A DNA stretch of 64,000 nucleotides from SpSt-398 sp041752235 (GTDB taxonomy: Bacteria; Bacteroidota; Bacteroidia; Chitinophagales; Chitinophagaceae). The stretch is from contig JBGSHM010000031.1 of assembly GCA_041752235.1 (NCBI GenBank), positions 1 to 64,000 on the forward strand, given 5' to 3'. Each line of letters opens with the position of its first letter. Position 1 is the first letter of the stretch. The notes under the pieces were generated by a model. It was not told the origin of the DNA. It saw only the letters and a program-made list of their open reading frames with translations, and made no database searches. Positions 1-7,797 of the stretch are shown one piece after another. A program made the translations under genes and the position numbers.

Positions 1-7
1 GCTAGGA

Positions 8-74
8 GGCTCCTCCGGAGCCTTTGGGAAATAAAAATAATTCGGGGCTACAGGTGGGGTGCCCCTCCGGGGCA
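8..74. repeat. Two short GC-rich hairpins, REP-like
   Basis: Two perfect small palindromes lie here: GGCTCC-TCC-GGAGCC at 8-22, followed by TTT, and TGCCCC-TCC-GGGGCA at 60-74. Both have the TCC triloop and the CC-TCY-GG apex seen in the palindromes around the RAYT gene near 62.6-63.3 kb. They lie beyond the 3' end of the DUF1080 gene. They could be REP-like elements or weak terminators; the sequence alone does not decide. Confidence 0.4.
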
Positions 75-99
75 AAGAAAAGGTCAAACATAAAAATAC

Positions 100-165
100 C
101 GTCATCCAACATCCAACATCAGTCATCCAACATCCGTCATCTCTCATCCAACATCAAACATTCCC
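100..165. repeat. Imperfect tandem CATCCAACATC words
   Basis: About five imperfect head-to-tail copies of the word (GT)CATCCAACATC lie just past the stop of the DUF1080 gene. The same word forms the hairpins at 6413-6468 and 44002-44049. Here only one arm is visible; no GATGTTGGATG arm is present upstream in the window. Confidence 0.6.
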
Positions 166-173
166 TCTCCCCC

Positions 174-1517
174 TCACAACCGCTTCACCTTCACACTCCG
201 AAAACTAACCGCATCACCATGATCTTGTAACAAGATGCGGCCTGCAGCAGCTTCCCCAAAATTTTCCCAGACCTTATATTTACTGATCGCAACAAGGTCA
301 CGATAGGCTTGCGAACGCCGCTGGTATTCCAATACTTTAATGCCATTGAGATAATGCTCTACGCGGTTATTCGGATACACAACAATACGGCCCCGGTTCC
401 ATTCACCCGGTTGACGGATAAAGCGGGTTGTTTTTTGCGCTTTGATCAGATCATACAGCGAAGCGAGTGTGCGATTGCCCTCGCGGCCCATTTTTGCGTC
501 GGGGTGCAGGCTGTCATCGAGTAATTGATATTCCAATCCTATGGCCGAGCCTGAATTCTTTTCATTCAGGGTGACAAAATATTTGACACCACTATTGGCG
601 CCTTTGGTTAATTTAAAATCAAAAGAGAGGTCAAATGCACCAAAGGTTTCATTGGTCACAATGTCTCCGCCGTTGGTGGATTCACCCCCATTCGATGCCA
701 GTACACGCAGCTCACCGTTTTCGATCTGCCAGCCTTTTTCCGGGAAATGATCTTTGTGTGCGCCGGTCCAGCCGGTAGATGTTTTACCATCAAATAAAAG
801 CGTCAACCCATTTTTCTTTTCCCAGGGACTCAGATAATTTGGGATCATGTTGACGATATAGGTTCCTTTGGAAGGACTGGCTTTGAGTTTGGAGGTTTTG
901 ATCCGAATATTTTTCCAGTAAACCTTTCGGCCAGCATGCGCTGGATTGCCAATGCCATGTACCTGCAAGGCAATAAAACCGGAGGCATCTACCGTATCGA
1001 TCAGGAAGGCAGCCTCTTTACCGTTAATGAAAGTGCGCAAGGTATGACAGATCGCTTCGATCCGGATCTTGTTGTATTCATTTAGCAGAAATGCGTCCCG
1101 CACACCGGGATTCAGGGTAAGCGGATAAAGCCATTCGCGACGGGCTTCATCGTAAATGCCACCTGTCCAGCGGCGCGATGAAGGATCCACTTCAAACTGA
1201 TAACCATAGACACGGCCTTTCCCGTTATTCGCTTGTGGATCAAAATGACTCCGAAACTGAACGCCTGTATTGGAAGTGGTATCTTCAACTTTCATGTCCA
1301 GTTCTAAAATGAAATCACTGTATTCCTTTTCTGAAACCAGAAAGGTATTCGGTGAATTGGGAACACTGATACCCACAATAGCACCATCGCGGACCTCATA
1401 TTCTCCTGTTCCGGCAACTTTCTTCCAACCGTTGAGTGTTTTTCCATCAAAAAGCGGTTGCCATTGGGCGTTGGCCTGAAGGGAATAAAGGGCAATAAGC
1501 AGAAATATCTTTTTCAT
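174..1517 (-). CDS. Secreted protein with two DUF1080 (3-keto-disaccharide hydrolase-type) domains
   Basis: A 447-residue protein with a cleavable signal peptide (MKKIFLLIALYSLQANAQ). The reading frame is open further upstream, but the ATG at 1517 is chosen because it directly begins the signal peptide. Two concanavalin-like DUF1080 domains follow in tandem. Each starts with a 'LFDGKTLNGW / LFDGKTSTGW'-type motif, near residues 22 and 240. The family is linked to glycoside hydrolysis in Bacteroidota and Planctomycetes (established); the substrate here is unknown. The gene lies 20 bases after the Gfo/Idh/MocA gene on the same strand, which suggests one operon for sugar oxidation and cleavage in the periplasm (inference). 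Confidence 0.85.
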   Translation of the reverse strand: MKKIFLLIALYSLQANAQWQPLFDGKTLNGWKKVAGTGEYEVRDGAIVGISVPNSPNTFLVSEKEYSDFILELDMKVEDTTSNTGVQFRSHFDPQANNGKGRVYGYQFEVDPSSRRWTGGIYDEARREWLYPLTLNPGVRDAFLLNEYNKIRIEAICHTLRTFINGKEAAFLIDTVDASGFIALQVHGIGNPAHAGRKVYWKNIRIKTSKLKASPSKGTYIVNMIPNYLSPWEKKNGLTLLFDGKTSTGWTGAHKDHFPEKGWQIENGELRVLASNGGESTNGGDIVTNETFGAFDLSFDFKLTKGANSGVKYFVTLNEKNSGSAIGLEYQLLDDSLHPDAKMGREGNRTLASLYDLIKAQKTTRFIRQPGEWNRGRIVVYPNNRVEHYLNGIKVLEYQRRSQAYRDLVAISKYKVWENFGEAAAGRILLQDHGDAVSFRSVKVKRL

Positions 1518-1537
1518 GAAGCAATTTTTAAAACGAG

Positions 1538-2737
1538 TTATACTTTGTCTTCCCAGTGTTCGATCCGCTGGTGGTAGGAAGATTGGTTGATCATATCCAC
1601 ACAAATGGCCGAGGTGGCACCGGTTTGCACATTACTGGTCGGCAAGCCGCCTTCGGTCACTACCTTATGGAACTCCACCAGGGCATACCAGGTCCCGTCT
1701 TTCATTTTTTCTTTTACCAACGGCATACCGCCTTCTTTGTTCCATTCTATTTTGGTAGCACCGGATACACCATCAACCGTTTCAAGTTCTTTCCGGGTTT
1801 GTTTTTCGGGATAATAATAGCCTTCATTCATCAATAATTCGATGGTGCCCCTGCTTCCTTTGAGTTTAAAGATATATCCTTCTCGTTCATTGGCACAGGT
1901 GGCGCCAAAATTGCCGATCATGCCGGCTTTATTGTAACGTAGCACGGCTTGGAGGTTATCAAAGGTCTCCCGGCCATCGGGATAAAAATCAATTCCGCCG
2001 GTGGCATAGATCTCATCCGGATGGGTATTATAAGCCCAGTTGATAAAATCAATTTGATGGGAGAGAAGTTCGGCGGCCAACCCGCCGCTGTATTCTTTAT
2101 ACATGCGCCAGTTGATCTGGCGGTCGGTATAGCCATCGGGTACGGGTCTTCTCCAATTCCAGTTCCGGTCCCAGCGACAATGGATCTGTGTCACTTTTCC
2201 CAAAGCTCCTCCTTCGATCATATCCCGGATGCGAAAATAGAGTGGGGTATATCTGTATTGGTGTCCTACCTGAAAAATCTGTTTGGGGTATTCTTTGCAA
2301 AGCCTGACCAATTTACCTGCCTGTTTACGGTTATAGGTCATCGTTTTTTCCAGGTAAACATGCTTGCCAGCTTTCAAAGCTGCCACTGCCATTTCATAAT
2401 GCAGGTGAAGAGGAGCGGCGATCCATACGGCTTCCACTTCTTTTTTATTGAGCAGATCCTGATAGTTATTGTAATAGGACCAATTCTTACCGGAAAAGTC
2501 TTTTCGAAGCGCATCCAATCGAAAAGCGAGGTTATCACAAACGGCTACGACCTCAAATTTTTCCGGTAGTTCGATAGCTGTATCGATCAATCCTCTTCCT
2601 CTGTCACCACAGCCAATGACACCGATGCGGATCGGTCGGGAATCCTGTTGGGTGGAAAAGCTTTCCCACATTTGGCGATGGAGCAGAAGGCCACCGGTTA
2701 ACCAGGAAGATTGTTTCACAAAATCACGTCTTTTCAT
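1538..2737 (-). CDS. Tat-exported Gfo/Idh/MocA family oxidoreductase
   Basis: A 399-residue NAD(P)-dependent dehydrogenase-like protein. The N-terminus has a twin-arginine motif (KRRDFVKQ) and a short hydrophobic stretch, so export with bound cofactor is expected. A Rossmann motif GVIGCGDRG lies at residues 39-47, and an EKT variant of the family's EKP motif at residues 130-132. The C-terminal half matches the GFO_IDH_MocA alpha/beta domain. Exported members often act on sugars or glycans as oxidoreductases or redox-neutral hydrolases (family knowledge). It starts 11 bases after apbE and ends 20 bases before the DUF1080 gene, so all three are probably co-transcribed. The substrate cannot be read from sequence. 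Confidence 0.88.
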   Translation of the reverse strand: MKRRDFVKQSSWLTGGLLLHRQMWESFSTQQDSRPIRIGVIGCGDRGRGLIDTAIELPEKFEVVAVCDNLAFRLDALRKDFSGKNWSYYNNYQDLLNKKEVEAVWIAAPLHLHYEMAVAALKAGKHVYLEKTMTYNRKQAGKLVRLCKEYPKQIFQVGHQYRYTPLYFRIRDMIEGGALGKVTQIHCRWDRNWNWRRPVPDGYTDRQINWRMYKEYSGGLAAELLSHQIDFINWAYNTHPDEIYATGGIDFYPDGRETFDNLQAVLRYNKAGMIGNFGATCANEREGYIFKLKGSRGTIELLMNEGYYYPEKQTRKELETVDGVSGATKIEWNKEGGMPLVKEKMKDGTWYALVEFHKVVTEGGLPTSNVQTGATSAICVDMINQSSYHQRIEHWEDKV

Positions 2738-2748
2738 GGGTGGAAAAG

Positions 2749-3765
2749 TTAGTTCATTTCCGTGGATTTTTTATTGAAATCAAATGGTTTTAAACCACGG
2801 CTCACGGTATCCCTTATCTCACCGCCTGCATCGCGATAAATAAAATAGGCAGCCATATCTTTTTTAGCTTCTATAAAGGCCAGGGCCCTGGTCAGTCCCA
2901 TTAGCATAAGGGCATTATCATACGCATCGGCGGTCATCGCATCGCCAGCCCACACCGTGACACTGATCAGTTCGTTCTTTACGGGATAGCCCGTTTTGGG
3001 ATGAATGATATGATTGGCTTTTGTCCCATTGCTTTCATAATAGTTGCGGTAGCTACCGGAGGTGGTTACGGCTCCTCCGTGAATTCTAATCTGGCGTTTA
3101 AGGATAGGCTGGTCCCATTCATTGGTTTCGGGTGATTCGATACCCACCTGGAACATATCACCCGAAGGTTGTTTTCTGCCATTGATGCGAATTTCTCCTC
3201 CGAGTTCCACGAGATAGTTTGAGATTCCTGCTTGCTCAAGCAGGTCGGCCATCCGGTCAACGCTATATCCCTGTGCGATGCCGTTCATATCGATTTGCAA
3301 GCAAGGAATTTTTTTAGATAGCGTATGTCCGGTGATGACCAGTTTATCCGAGCCTGTACAGGCGAGTAAGCGGGTAATGGTATCAGGGTGAGGAATATGC
3401 ATTCCTTTTTTAACCCCAAAACCCCAGGCCTGCACCAGGGGTTTGACCGTGATGTCAAAGAGGCCATCGGTATTTCTCCAGGTTTCGAGGGAAGCGGTTA
3501 ATACTTTTTCAAAATGCGCATCCATGATCAATCCGCCCGCTTCGTTATTAAAGTGGTTGATCAGCGAATAGGGTTTGTAAAGGGAAAGTGAACTATCAAT
3601 GCCATCGAGCAGGTCATCCATCATTTTTATTGTAACGAGGCTATCGTTGGCATAATAGAGGACGCGATAGGTTGTGCCCTGGGCTTTTCCTTCAAGCAGA
3701 TAAGAATTATATTCGGTATCGTTTTGTAGAAAGAGAAAGGAGAATATAAACGGGATAAACCACAT
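2749..3765 (-). CDS. apbE: FAD:protein FMN transferase (ApbE family)
   Basis: A 338-residue ApbE-type flavin transferase, which attaches FMN covalently to Thr or Ser of target proteins outside the cytoplasm, using FAD and Mg2+. Features seen: a hydrophobic N-terminal segment (export or anchor); 'IDMNGIAQGYSVDRMADLL' in the middle, the family's core motif; the 'HIIHPKTGYPV' motif; and a C-terminal 'DAMTADAYDNALMLMG' block that matches the metal-binding region. It is the first gene of the 3765-174 operon. No NqrB/C or other known flavinylated target is nearby, so its client is unclear. Confidence 0.92.
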   Translation of the reverse strand: MWFIPFIFSFLFLQNDTEYNSYLLEGKAQGTTYRVLYYANDSLVTIKMMDDLLDGIDSSLSLYKPYSLINHFNNEAGGLIMDAHFEKVLTASLETWRNTDGLFDITVKPLVQAWGFGVKKGMHIPHPDTITRLLACTGSDKLVITGHTLSKKIPCLQIDMNGIAQGYSVDRMADLLEQAGISNYLVELGGEIRINGRKQPSGDMFQVGIESPETNEWDQPILKRQIRIHGGAVTTSGSYRNYYESNGTKANHIIHPKTGYPVKNELISVTVWAGDAMTADAYDNALMLMGLTRALAFIEAKKDMAAYFIYRDAGGEIRDTVSRGLKPFDFNKKSTEMN

Positions 3766-3854
3766 ATCAGGAAATAAAATTGAGTGAGTTGGAAAATGTA
3801 AAATTACAATACATTTGAAGTCGTAATAAAATTTGCGCTTTCTATTTATACAAT

Positions 3855-4937
3855 ATGGCTACTACGAGTTTTTCCTACAGCTCTCTCTTCACTTTCTGTC
3901 AAACCATTCTTCAAAAAGCGGGTTGTTCTGAGGCGGATGCGGTATTGGCTACACGGGTACTATTATCGGCGGATCTGCGGGGTGTGGATTCACATGGCGT
4001 GGCCCGCCTGAGTGGCTATATCCGCTTATGGGAAGCTAAGCGGGTAAATACGGAACCGAACATTCAGATCATTCATGAAACGCCTTCCACCGCGGTGGTG
4101 GATGGAGATAGTGGGCTGGGCTTGGTGGTGGCACCCAAAGCCATGCAAATTGCGATCGATAAAGCAAAGCAGGTGGGAACGGGTTGGGTAAGTGTACAAA
4201 ACAGTAATCATTTTGGAATAGCAGGTTATCATGCCATGATGGCCCTGGAGCAGGACATGATCGGGATCGCATTAACCAACGCTAGCCCATTGGTTTCCCC
4301 CACCTTTTCTACCGAACGTTTATTAGGAACGAATCCCATTTGTGTGGCGATCCCGGCAGGAGAGGAAGCTCCATTTGTGGCCGATCTTGCTACTACGACT
4401 GCAGCGAATGGAAAATTGGAGATCCTTCAACGCAAAGGTGGCGTCGCACCCCTGGGTTGGATACAGGATAAAAAGGGCAAACCTTCTACTGACCCACATG
4501 AGTTAAAAGGTGGTGGTGCCTTGCTTCCTCTTGGAGGAGATCGCGAACATGGAAGTCATAAAGGATATGCCCTCGGAGCCGTGGTGGATATTTTCTCGGC
4601 TATTCTGAGTGGGGCTAATTATGGTCCCTGGGTACCTCCGTTTCCGGCTTATGTACCCATGCCTGATGAACAACCCGGAAAAGGAATCGGGCATTTCTTT
4701 GGGGCCATGCGGATCGATGCCTTTAGAAAGCCTGAAGATTTCAAACTACACATGGATAAATGGATCCGTCGGTTCCGTTCGGCCAAAACCGTTGAGGGAC
4801 AGGATCGGGTCATCATTCCCGGCGACCCCGAGCGGGAGATGGAAACCCTTCGGATGAAAGAGGGGATACCGTTGTTGGCCCCGGTGGTGGAGGATTTGAA
4901 GTTTTTGGGGGAGAAGTTTTCAGTATCATTTAGTTGA
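3855..4937 (+). CDS. Ldh-family (malate/L-lactate/sulfolactate type) dehydrogenase
   Basis: A 360-residue NAD(P)-dependent 2-hydroxyacid or imine dehydrogenase of the LDH2/MDH2 family, a fold unrelated to classical LDH. Motifs seen: 'DLRGVDSHGVARL' near residue 37, 'NSNHFGIAGYHA' near 116-127 (substrate and cofactor site), 'LLGTNPICVAIP', and 'HGSHKGYALGAVVDI' in the C-terminal half. Family members reduce oxaloacetate, pyruvate, sulfopyruvate or cyclic imines; the substrate cannot be assigned here. The gene is divergent from apbE with an 89-base gap and appears to be monocistronic. Its stop codon is followed after 4 bases by an ACCGC-type word repeat. Confidence 0.88.
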   Translation: MATTSFSYSSLFTFCQTILQKAGCSEADAVLATRVLLSADLRGVDSHGVARLSGYIRLWEAKRVNTEPNIQIIHETPSTAVVDGDSGLGLVVAPKAMQIAIDKAKQVGTGWVSVQNSNHFGIAGYHAMMALEQDMIGIALTNASPLVSPTFSTERLLGTNPICVAIPAGEEAPFVADLATTTAANGKLEILQRKGGVAPLGWIQDKKGKPSTDPHELKGGGALLPLGGDREHGSHKGYALGAVVDIFSAILSGANYGPWVPPFPAYVPMPDEQPGKGIGHFFGAMRIDAFRKPEDFKLHMDKWIRRFRSAKTVEGQDRVIIPGDPEREMETLRMKEGIPLLAPVVEDLKFLGEKFSVSFS

Positions 4938-4941
4938 TTTT

Positions 4942-5016
4942 ACCGCAAGGGCGCGATGACGCAATGGAGCGCAAGGCTTATCGGCGAAACATGGCGGCTT
5001 AGCGTCATGGCGGTTA
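4942..5016. repeat. ACCGC word inverted repeat (degenerate)
   Basis: The element begins ACCGCAAGGGCGCGATGACGC and ends in GCGTCATGGCGGT, which is partly its inverse. It is one of about nine copies of this word family in the window. It lies between two co-directional genes, 4 bases after the Ldh stop codon. The arms pair imperfectly. Confidence 0.6.
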
Positions 5017-5049
5017 AGATATCCGGACAACCCTATCAATCATCCTCCC

Positions 5050-5057
5050 TATCTTTG
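5050..5057 (+). promoter_or_regulatory. -7 element (TATCTTTG) of the aspartate kinase promoter
   Basis: TATCTTTG matches the Bacteroidota housekeeping -7 consensus TAnnTTTG and lies 26 bases before the lysC ATG. No clear TTTG is seen in the -33 region. Confidence 0.6.
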
Positions 5058-5083
5058 CCCTCGCAAAAAAAAATCAATCGTAC

Positions 5084-6406
5084 ATGAAGATCATGAAATT
5101 TGGCGGTACCAGTGTGGGCAAGCCCGAGCGCATGCACCAGGTAGCGCAGTTGATCACCCGGGATGAAGAGCCCAAGATCGTCGTACTAAGCGCCCTCAGT
5201 GGCACAACCAACGCGTTGGTAGCCATTGGTGATTTTCTTTCCAAGCGGGAGCGTGAACAGGCCAGTCAGCAGATCGCGCAGTTGGAAGCGCATTACCAGC
5301 AGTTTATTCGTGACCTGTTGAAAACCGAGAAGGCCCTGCAAGCTGCTAAGGCGATCGTGGCCGAGCATTTTGAATTTTTACAAATTATCCTGAAGATATC
5401 TTTTAGCGAAGCGTTGAGCAAGGACATCCTTGCGCAGGGCGAATTATTATCTACCAAGCTCTTTTCCGTTTACCTGGAAGAAGCCGGTATCGATCATAAA
5501 TTATTGCCGGCCCTTGAATTCATGAGCATTGATGGCAATGATGAACCACAGGTGGGAACGATCAAAGTAAAACTCACCCAATTGCTCAAACAATACCCGG
5601 ATAAAAAATTATTTGTTTCCCAGGGTTATATCTGTCGCAATGCCCGGGGCGAGGTAGATAACCTTAAACGTGGAGGAAGCGACTATACCGCCTCCTTGGT
5701 AGCCGCAGCGATTCAGGCCTCCGTGTGTGAGATATGGACCGATATTGACGGGATGCACAACAATGATCCCCGTATCGTGAAGAAGACACGTCCGGTAGAA
5801 CAAATGAGTTTTGATGAGGCCGCGGAGTTAGCGTATTTCGGTGCCAAGATCCTTCACCCGGCTTCTATCTGGCCGGCCCAGCACTACAAAGTGCCGGTGA
5901 AGTTGCTCAATACGATGGAGCCTACGGCCAAGGGAACGCTTATTACCGAAGAGGCCGGTAGTGTGGGGGTAAAAGCCGTTGCGGCCAAAGACAATATCAT
6001 TGCCATCCGGATCAAGAGCAGCCGCATGTTATTGGCCTATGGTTTTTTACGGAAAATATTTGAGGTGTTTGAGAAATACCGTACCCCGATCGACATGATT
6101 ACCACTTCTGAGGTAGCCGTATCGCTTACCATCGACAGCCGCGAACACCTGAAGGATATCCTGAAAGAACTGGAACCGTTTGGAACGGTAGAAGTGGACG
6201 AAAATCAAGCCATCATTTCGGTAGTAGGCAATGAGATTGCTCAAACCGAAGATATCATCAAGAAACTCTTTGGCTCCATTGTAAACATACCCGTGCGGAT
6301 GGTGTCCTACGGAGGCAGCCCGCACAATATCTCCCTGCTCGTTTCCGCGGAGAATAAAACAAGAATCCTGCAGCAGTTGAATAAGGGGATGTTTGGCTTG
6401 GACTAA
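5084..6406 (+). CDS. lysC: Aspartate kinase, monofunctional
   Basis: A 440-residue enzyme that phosphorylates L-aspartate, the first step towards Lys, Thr and Met. KFGGTSVGK, the ATP-binding start of the amino-acid kinase fold, is at residues 5-13. RGGSDYT is at about 196-202. The C-terminal 150 residues carry two ACT-type regulatory repeats ('IRIKSSRMLLAYGFL', 'ISVVGNEI'), so feedback control by lysine or threonine is likely (family knowledge). No homoserine dehydrogenase domain is fused to it. The gene has its own promoter-like element and converges on queA across a perfect 22-base inverted repeat. Confidence 0.95.
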   Translation: MKIMKFGGTSVGKPERMHQVAQLITRDEEPKIVVLSALSGTTNALVAIGDFLSKREREQASQQIAQLEAHYQQFIRDLLKTEKALQAAKAIVAEHFEFLQIILKISFSEALSKDILAQGELLSTKLFSVYLEEAGIDHKLLPALEFMSIDGNDEPQVGTIKVKLTQLLKQYPDKKLFVSQGYICRNARGEVDNLKRGGSDYTASLVAAAIQASVCEIWTDIDGMHNNDPRIVKKTRPVEQMSFDEAAELAYFGAKILHPASIWPAQHYKVPVKLLNTMEPTAKGTLITEEAGSVGVKAVAAKDNIIAIRIKSSRMLLAYGFLRKIFEVFEKYRTPIDMITTSEVAVSLTIDSREHLKDILKELEPFGTVEVDENQAIISVVGNEIAQTEDIIKKLFGSIVNIPVRMVSYGGSPHNISLLVSAENKTRILQQLNKGMFGLD

Positions 6407-6412
6407 TATAAG

Positions 6413-6468
6413 GTTGTTGGATGTTAGATGTTGGCCAAACCAACATCCAACATCTAACATCCAACAAC
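6413..6468. terminator. Perfect 22-base inverted repeat between lysC and queA (GATGTTGGATG words)
   Basis: Arm 1 (6413-6434) and arm 2 (6447-6468) are exact reverse complements with a 12-base loop. They are built from the word GTTGGATGTTAGATGTT. The lysC stop codon lies 6 bases before arm 1, and the last base of arm 2 is part of the queA stop codon. The position between convergent genes suggests a bidirectional terminator, although there is no uniform T tract. Confidence 0.6.
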
Positions 6469-7517
6469 TATATCACCAGCATCGCATCTCCATAACTAAA
6501 AAACCGATATTTATCCTTGATCGCTTTTTTATAGGCTTCCATCGCGAGGTCGTAACCGGCGAAGGCGCAGGTCATGATCAGGAGGCTGGTCTTAGGTAAA
6601 TGAAAATTGGTGATCAATGCATCTGCGATATTGAAATCGTAGGGCGGATGGATAAAGATATTCGTCCAACCTTCCGAAGGTTTCATCAATTTTTGCGCAG
6701 TAAAGGAGGACTCCAGGGCACGCATGGTGGTGGTACCGACTGAACAGATGCGGTTACCGCCTTCGCGGGCCTTGTTGATGATCTTACAGGCCGCTTCATC
6801 GACACGGTAGTATTCGGCATCCATCTTATGTTTGCTCAGGTCTTCCACTTCAATGGGGCGGAACGTGCCCAACCCGGTATGCAGGGTGACTTCGGCAAAA
6901 CGGATCCCTTTAATTTCAAGACGTTTGATCAGTTCACGGCTAAAGTGCAAACCGGCCGTAGGGGCAGCCACGGCACCTTCGTGCTTGGCATAAACGGTCT
7001 GGTACCGTTCTTTATCCTCCTCATCGGGTTTGCGTTTGATGTATTTGGGGAGTGGGGTTTCGCCCAGGATCTCCAGCATGCCCCGGAAGGACTCTTCGGA
7101 GTCTTCCCAAAGAAAGCGGATGGTACGTCCCCGGCTGGTGGTATTGTCGATCACCTCGGCAACCAGTTCCTCATTATCGCCAAAATAGAGTTTGTTGCCT
7201 ACACGTATCTTCCGGGCAGGATCAACGATCACATCCCAAAGCCGATTGGCCTTGTTCAGCTCCCGGAGGAGGAAGACCTCGATCTTGGCCCCGGTCTTTT
7301 CCTTACGCCCGTACATCCGGGCTGGGAAGACCTTGGTGTTATTGACTACAAAGGCATCCTTATCATCAAAATATTCCAGGATATCACGGAAATGCTTGTT
7401 CTCAATTTCTCCTGTATGGCGGTGGACCACCATCATACGGGCATCTTCACGTTTTTTGGCCGGATTCTGGGCAATAAGGTTCAAAGGAAGGTCGAATCGG
7501 AATTGCGAAAGCTTCAT
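6468..7517 (-). CDS. queA: tRNA preQ1(34) S-adenosylmethionine ribosyltransferase-isomerase
   Basis: A 349-residue QueA. It transfers and isomerises the ribosyl part of SAM onto preQ1 at position 34 of tRNA, giving epoxyqueuosine. It is full length for the family. Recognisable blocks: 'FDLPLNLIAQNPAKKREDARMMV' at the N-terminus, 'YQTVYAKHEGAVAAPTAGLHF' in the middle, 'LHTGLGTFRPIEVEDL', and 'ITNFHLPKTSLLIMTCAFAG' near the C-terminus. No other queuosine gene is adjacent. The start codon lies 135 bases from a TAATTTTG promoter element on the minus strand; the leader holds a GC-rich structured segment (7535-7640). Confidence 0.96.
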   Translation of the reverse strand: MKLSQFRFDLPLNLIAQNPAKKREDARMMVVHRHTGEIENKHFRDILEYFDDKDAFVVNNTKVFPARMYGRKEKTGAKIEVFLLRELNKANRLWDVIVDPARKIRVGNKLYFGDNEELVAEVIDNTTSRGRTIRFLWEDSEESFRGMLEILGETPLPKYIKRKPDEEDKERYQTVYAKHEGAVAAPTAGLHFSRELIKRLEIKGIRFAEVTLHTGLGTFRPIEVEDLSKHKMDAEYYRVDEAACKIINKAREGGNRICSVGTTTMRALESSFTAQKLMKPSEGWTNIFIHPPYDFNIADALITNFHLPKTSLLIMTCAFAGYDLAMEAYKKAIKDKYRFFSYGDAMLVI

Positions 7518-7534
7518 AAATTTTGTCTATGGAT

Positions 7535-7640
7535 TTAAGCCTTTGGACACAAACCAGGAGGTAGGTGAGGGATAGCAGGGCCCCACAGGGGGCACTGACA
7601 AGTCCGGTCTTACGGCACCGGGCCTGGTCTTCGGGCTAAC
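7535..7640. ncRNA. Candidate structured RNA or leader upstream of queA
   Basis: A GC-rich, non-coding block in the gap between queA (minus) and the TraB-domain gene (plus). Nested pairings are visible: AGCC (7538-7541) with GGCT (7634-7637), and AACCAGG (7552-7558) with CCTGGT (7623-7628). These enclose two hairpins, GCCCC-ACAG-GGGGC (7580-7593) and CCGGT-8 nt-ACCGG (7604-7621). On the minus strand a TAATTTTG element at 7652-7659 would start transcription just before it, making it the queA 5' leader. On the plus strand a weak hairpin with a T-rich tail follows at 7672-7691. The family is not recognised; no preQ1 riboswitch pattern was seen. Confidence 0.35.
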
Positions 7641-7651
7641 ATAAAAACGTG

Positions 7652-7659
7652 CAAAATTA
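7652..7659 (-). promoter_or_regulatory. -7 element (TAATTTTG, minus strand) for queA
   Basis: Read on the minus strand the sequence is TAATTTTG, an exact TAnnTTTG match. It would give a queA leader of roughly 130 bases that contains the structured block. Confidence 0.5.
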
Positions 7660-7797
7660 AAATATTTAGCCCGGATTATCCGTTTTCTTTTGCACATTCT
7701 TTCACCTTATTTTCCTGTTTTTCACCTTTTTTGCCGCTATTTTTATGCTATTTCGGCCTTGTTCTCATCATTAAACCTTGAAACCACAAAAGATATC

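Noticed and set aside
100..165. CRISPR-like array of CATCCAACATC words
   Set aside because: Units are 11-13 bases, directly adjacent with no unique spacers, and no cas gene is in the window. It is a word repeat.
1949..2569. 206-codon plus-strand frame opposite the Gfo/Idh/MocA gene
   Set aside because: Antisense to conserved coding sequence; no motif.
7518..7660. preQ1 riboswitch in the queA leader
   Set aside because: The location fits, but I could not match the short aptamer of class I or the known layout of classes II and III; kept only as an unassigned structured RNA.
7690..7797. Upstream start for the TraB-domain protein
   Set aside because: The extension would put 36 residues before a clear signal peptide; the ATG at 7798 is preferred.
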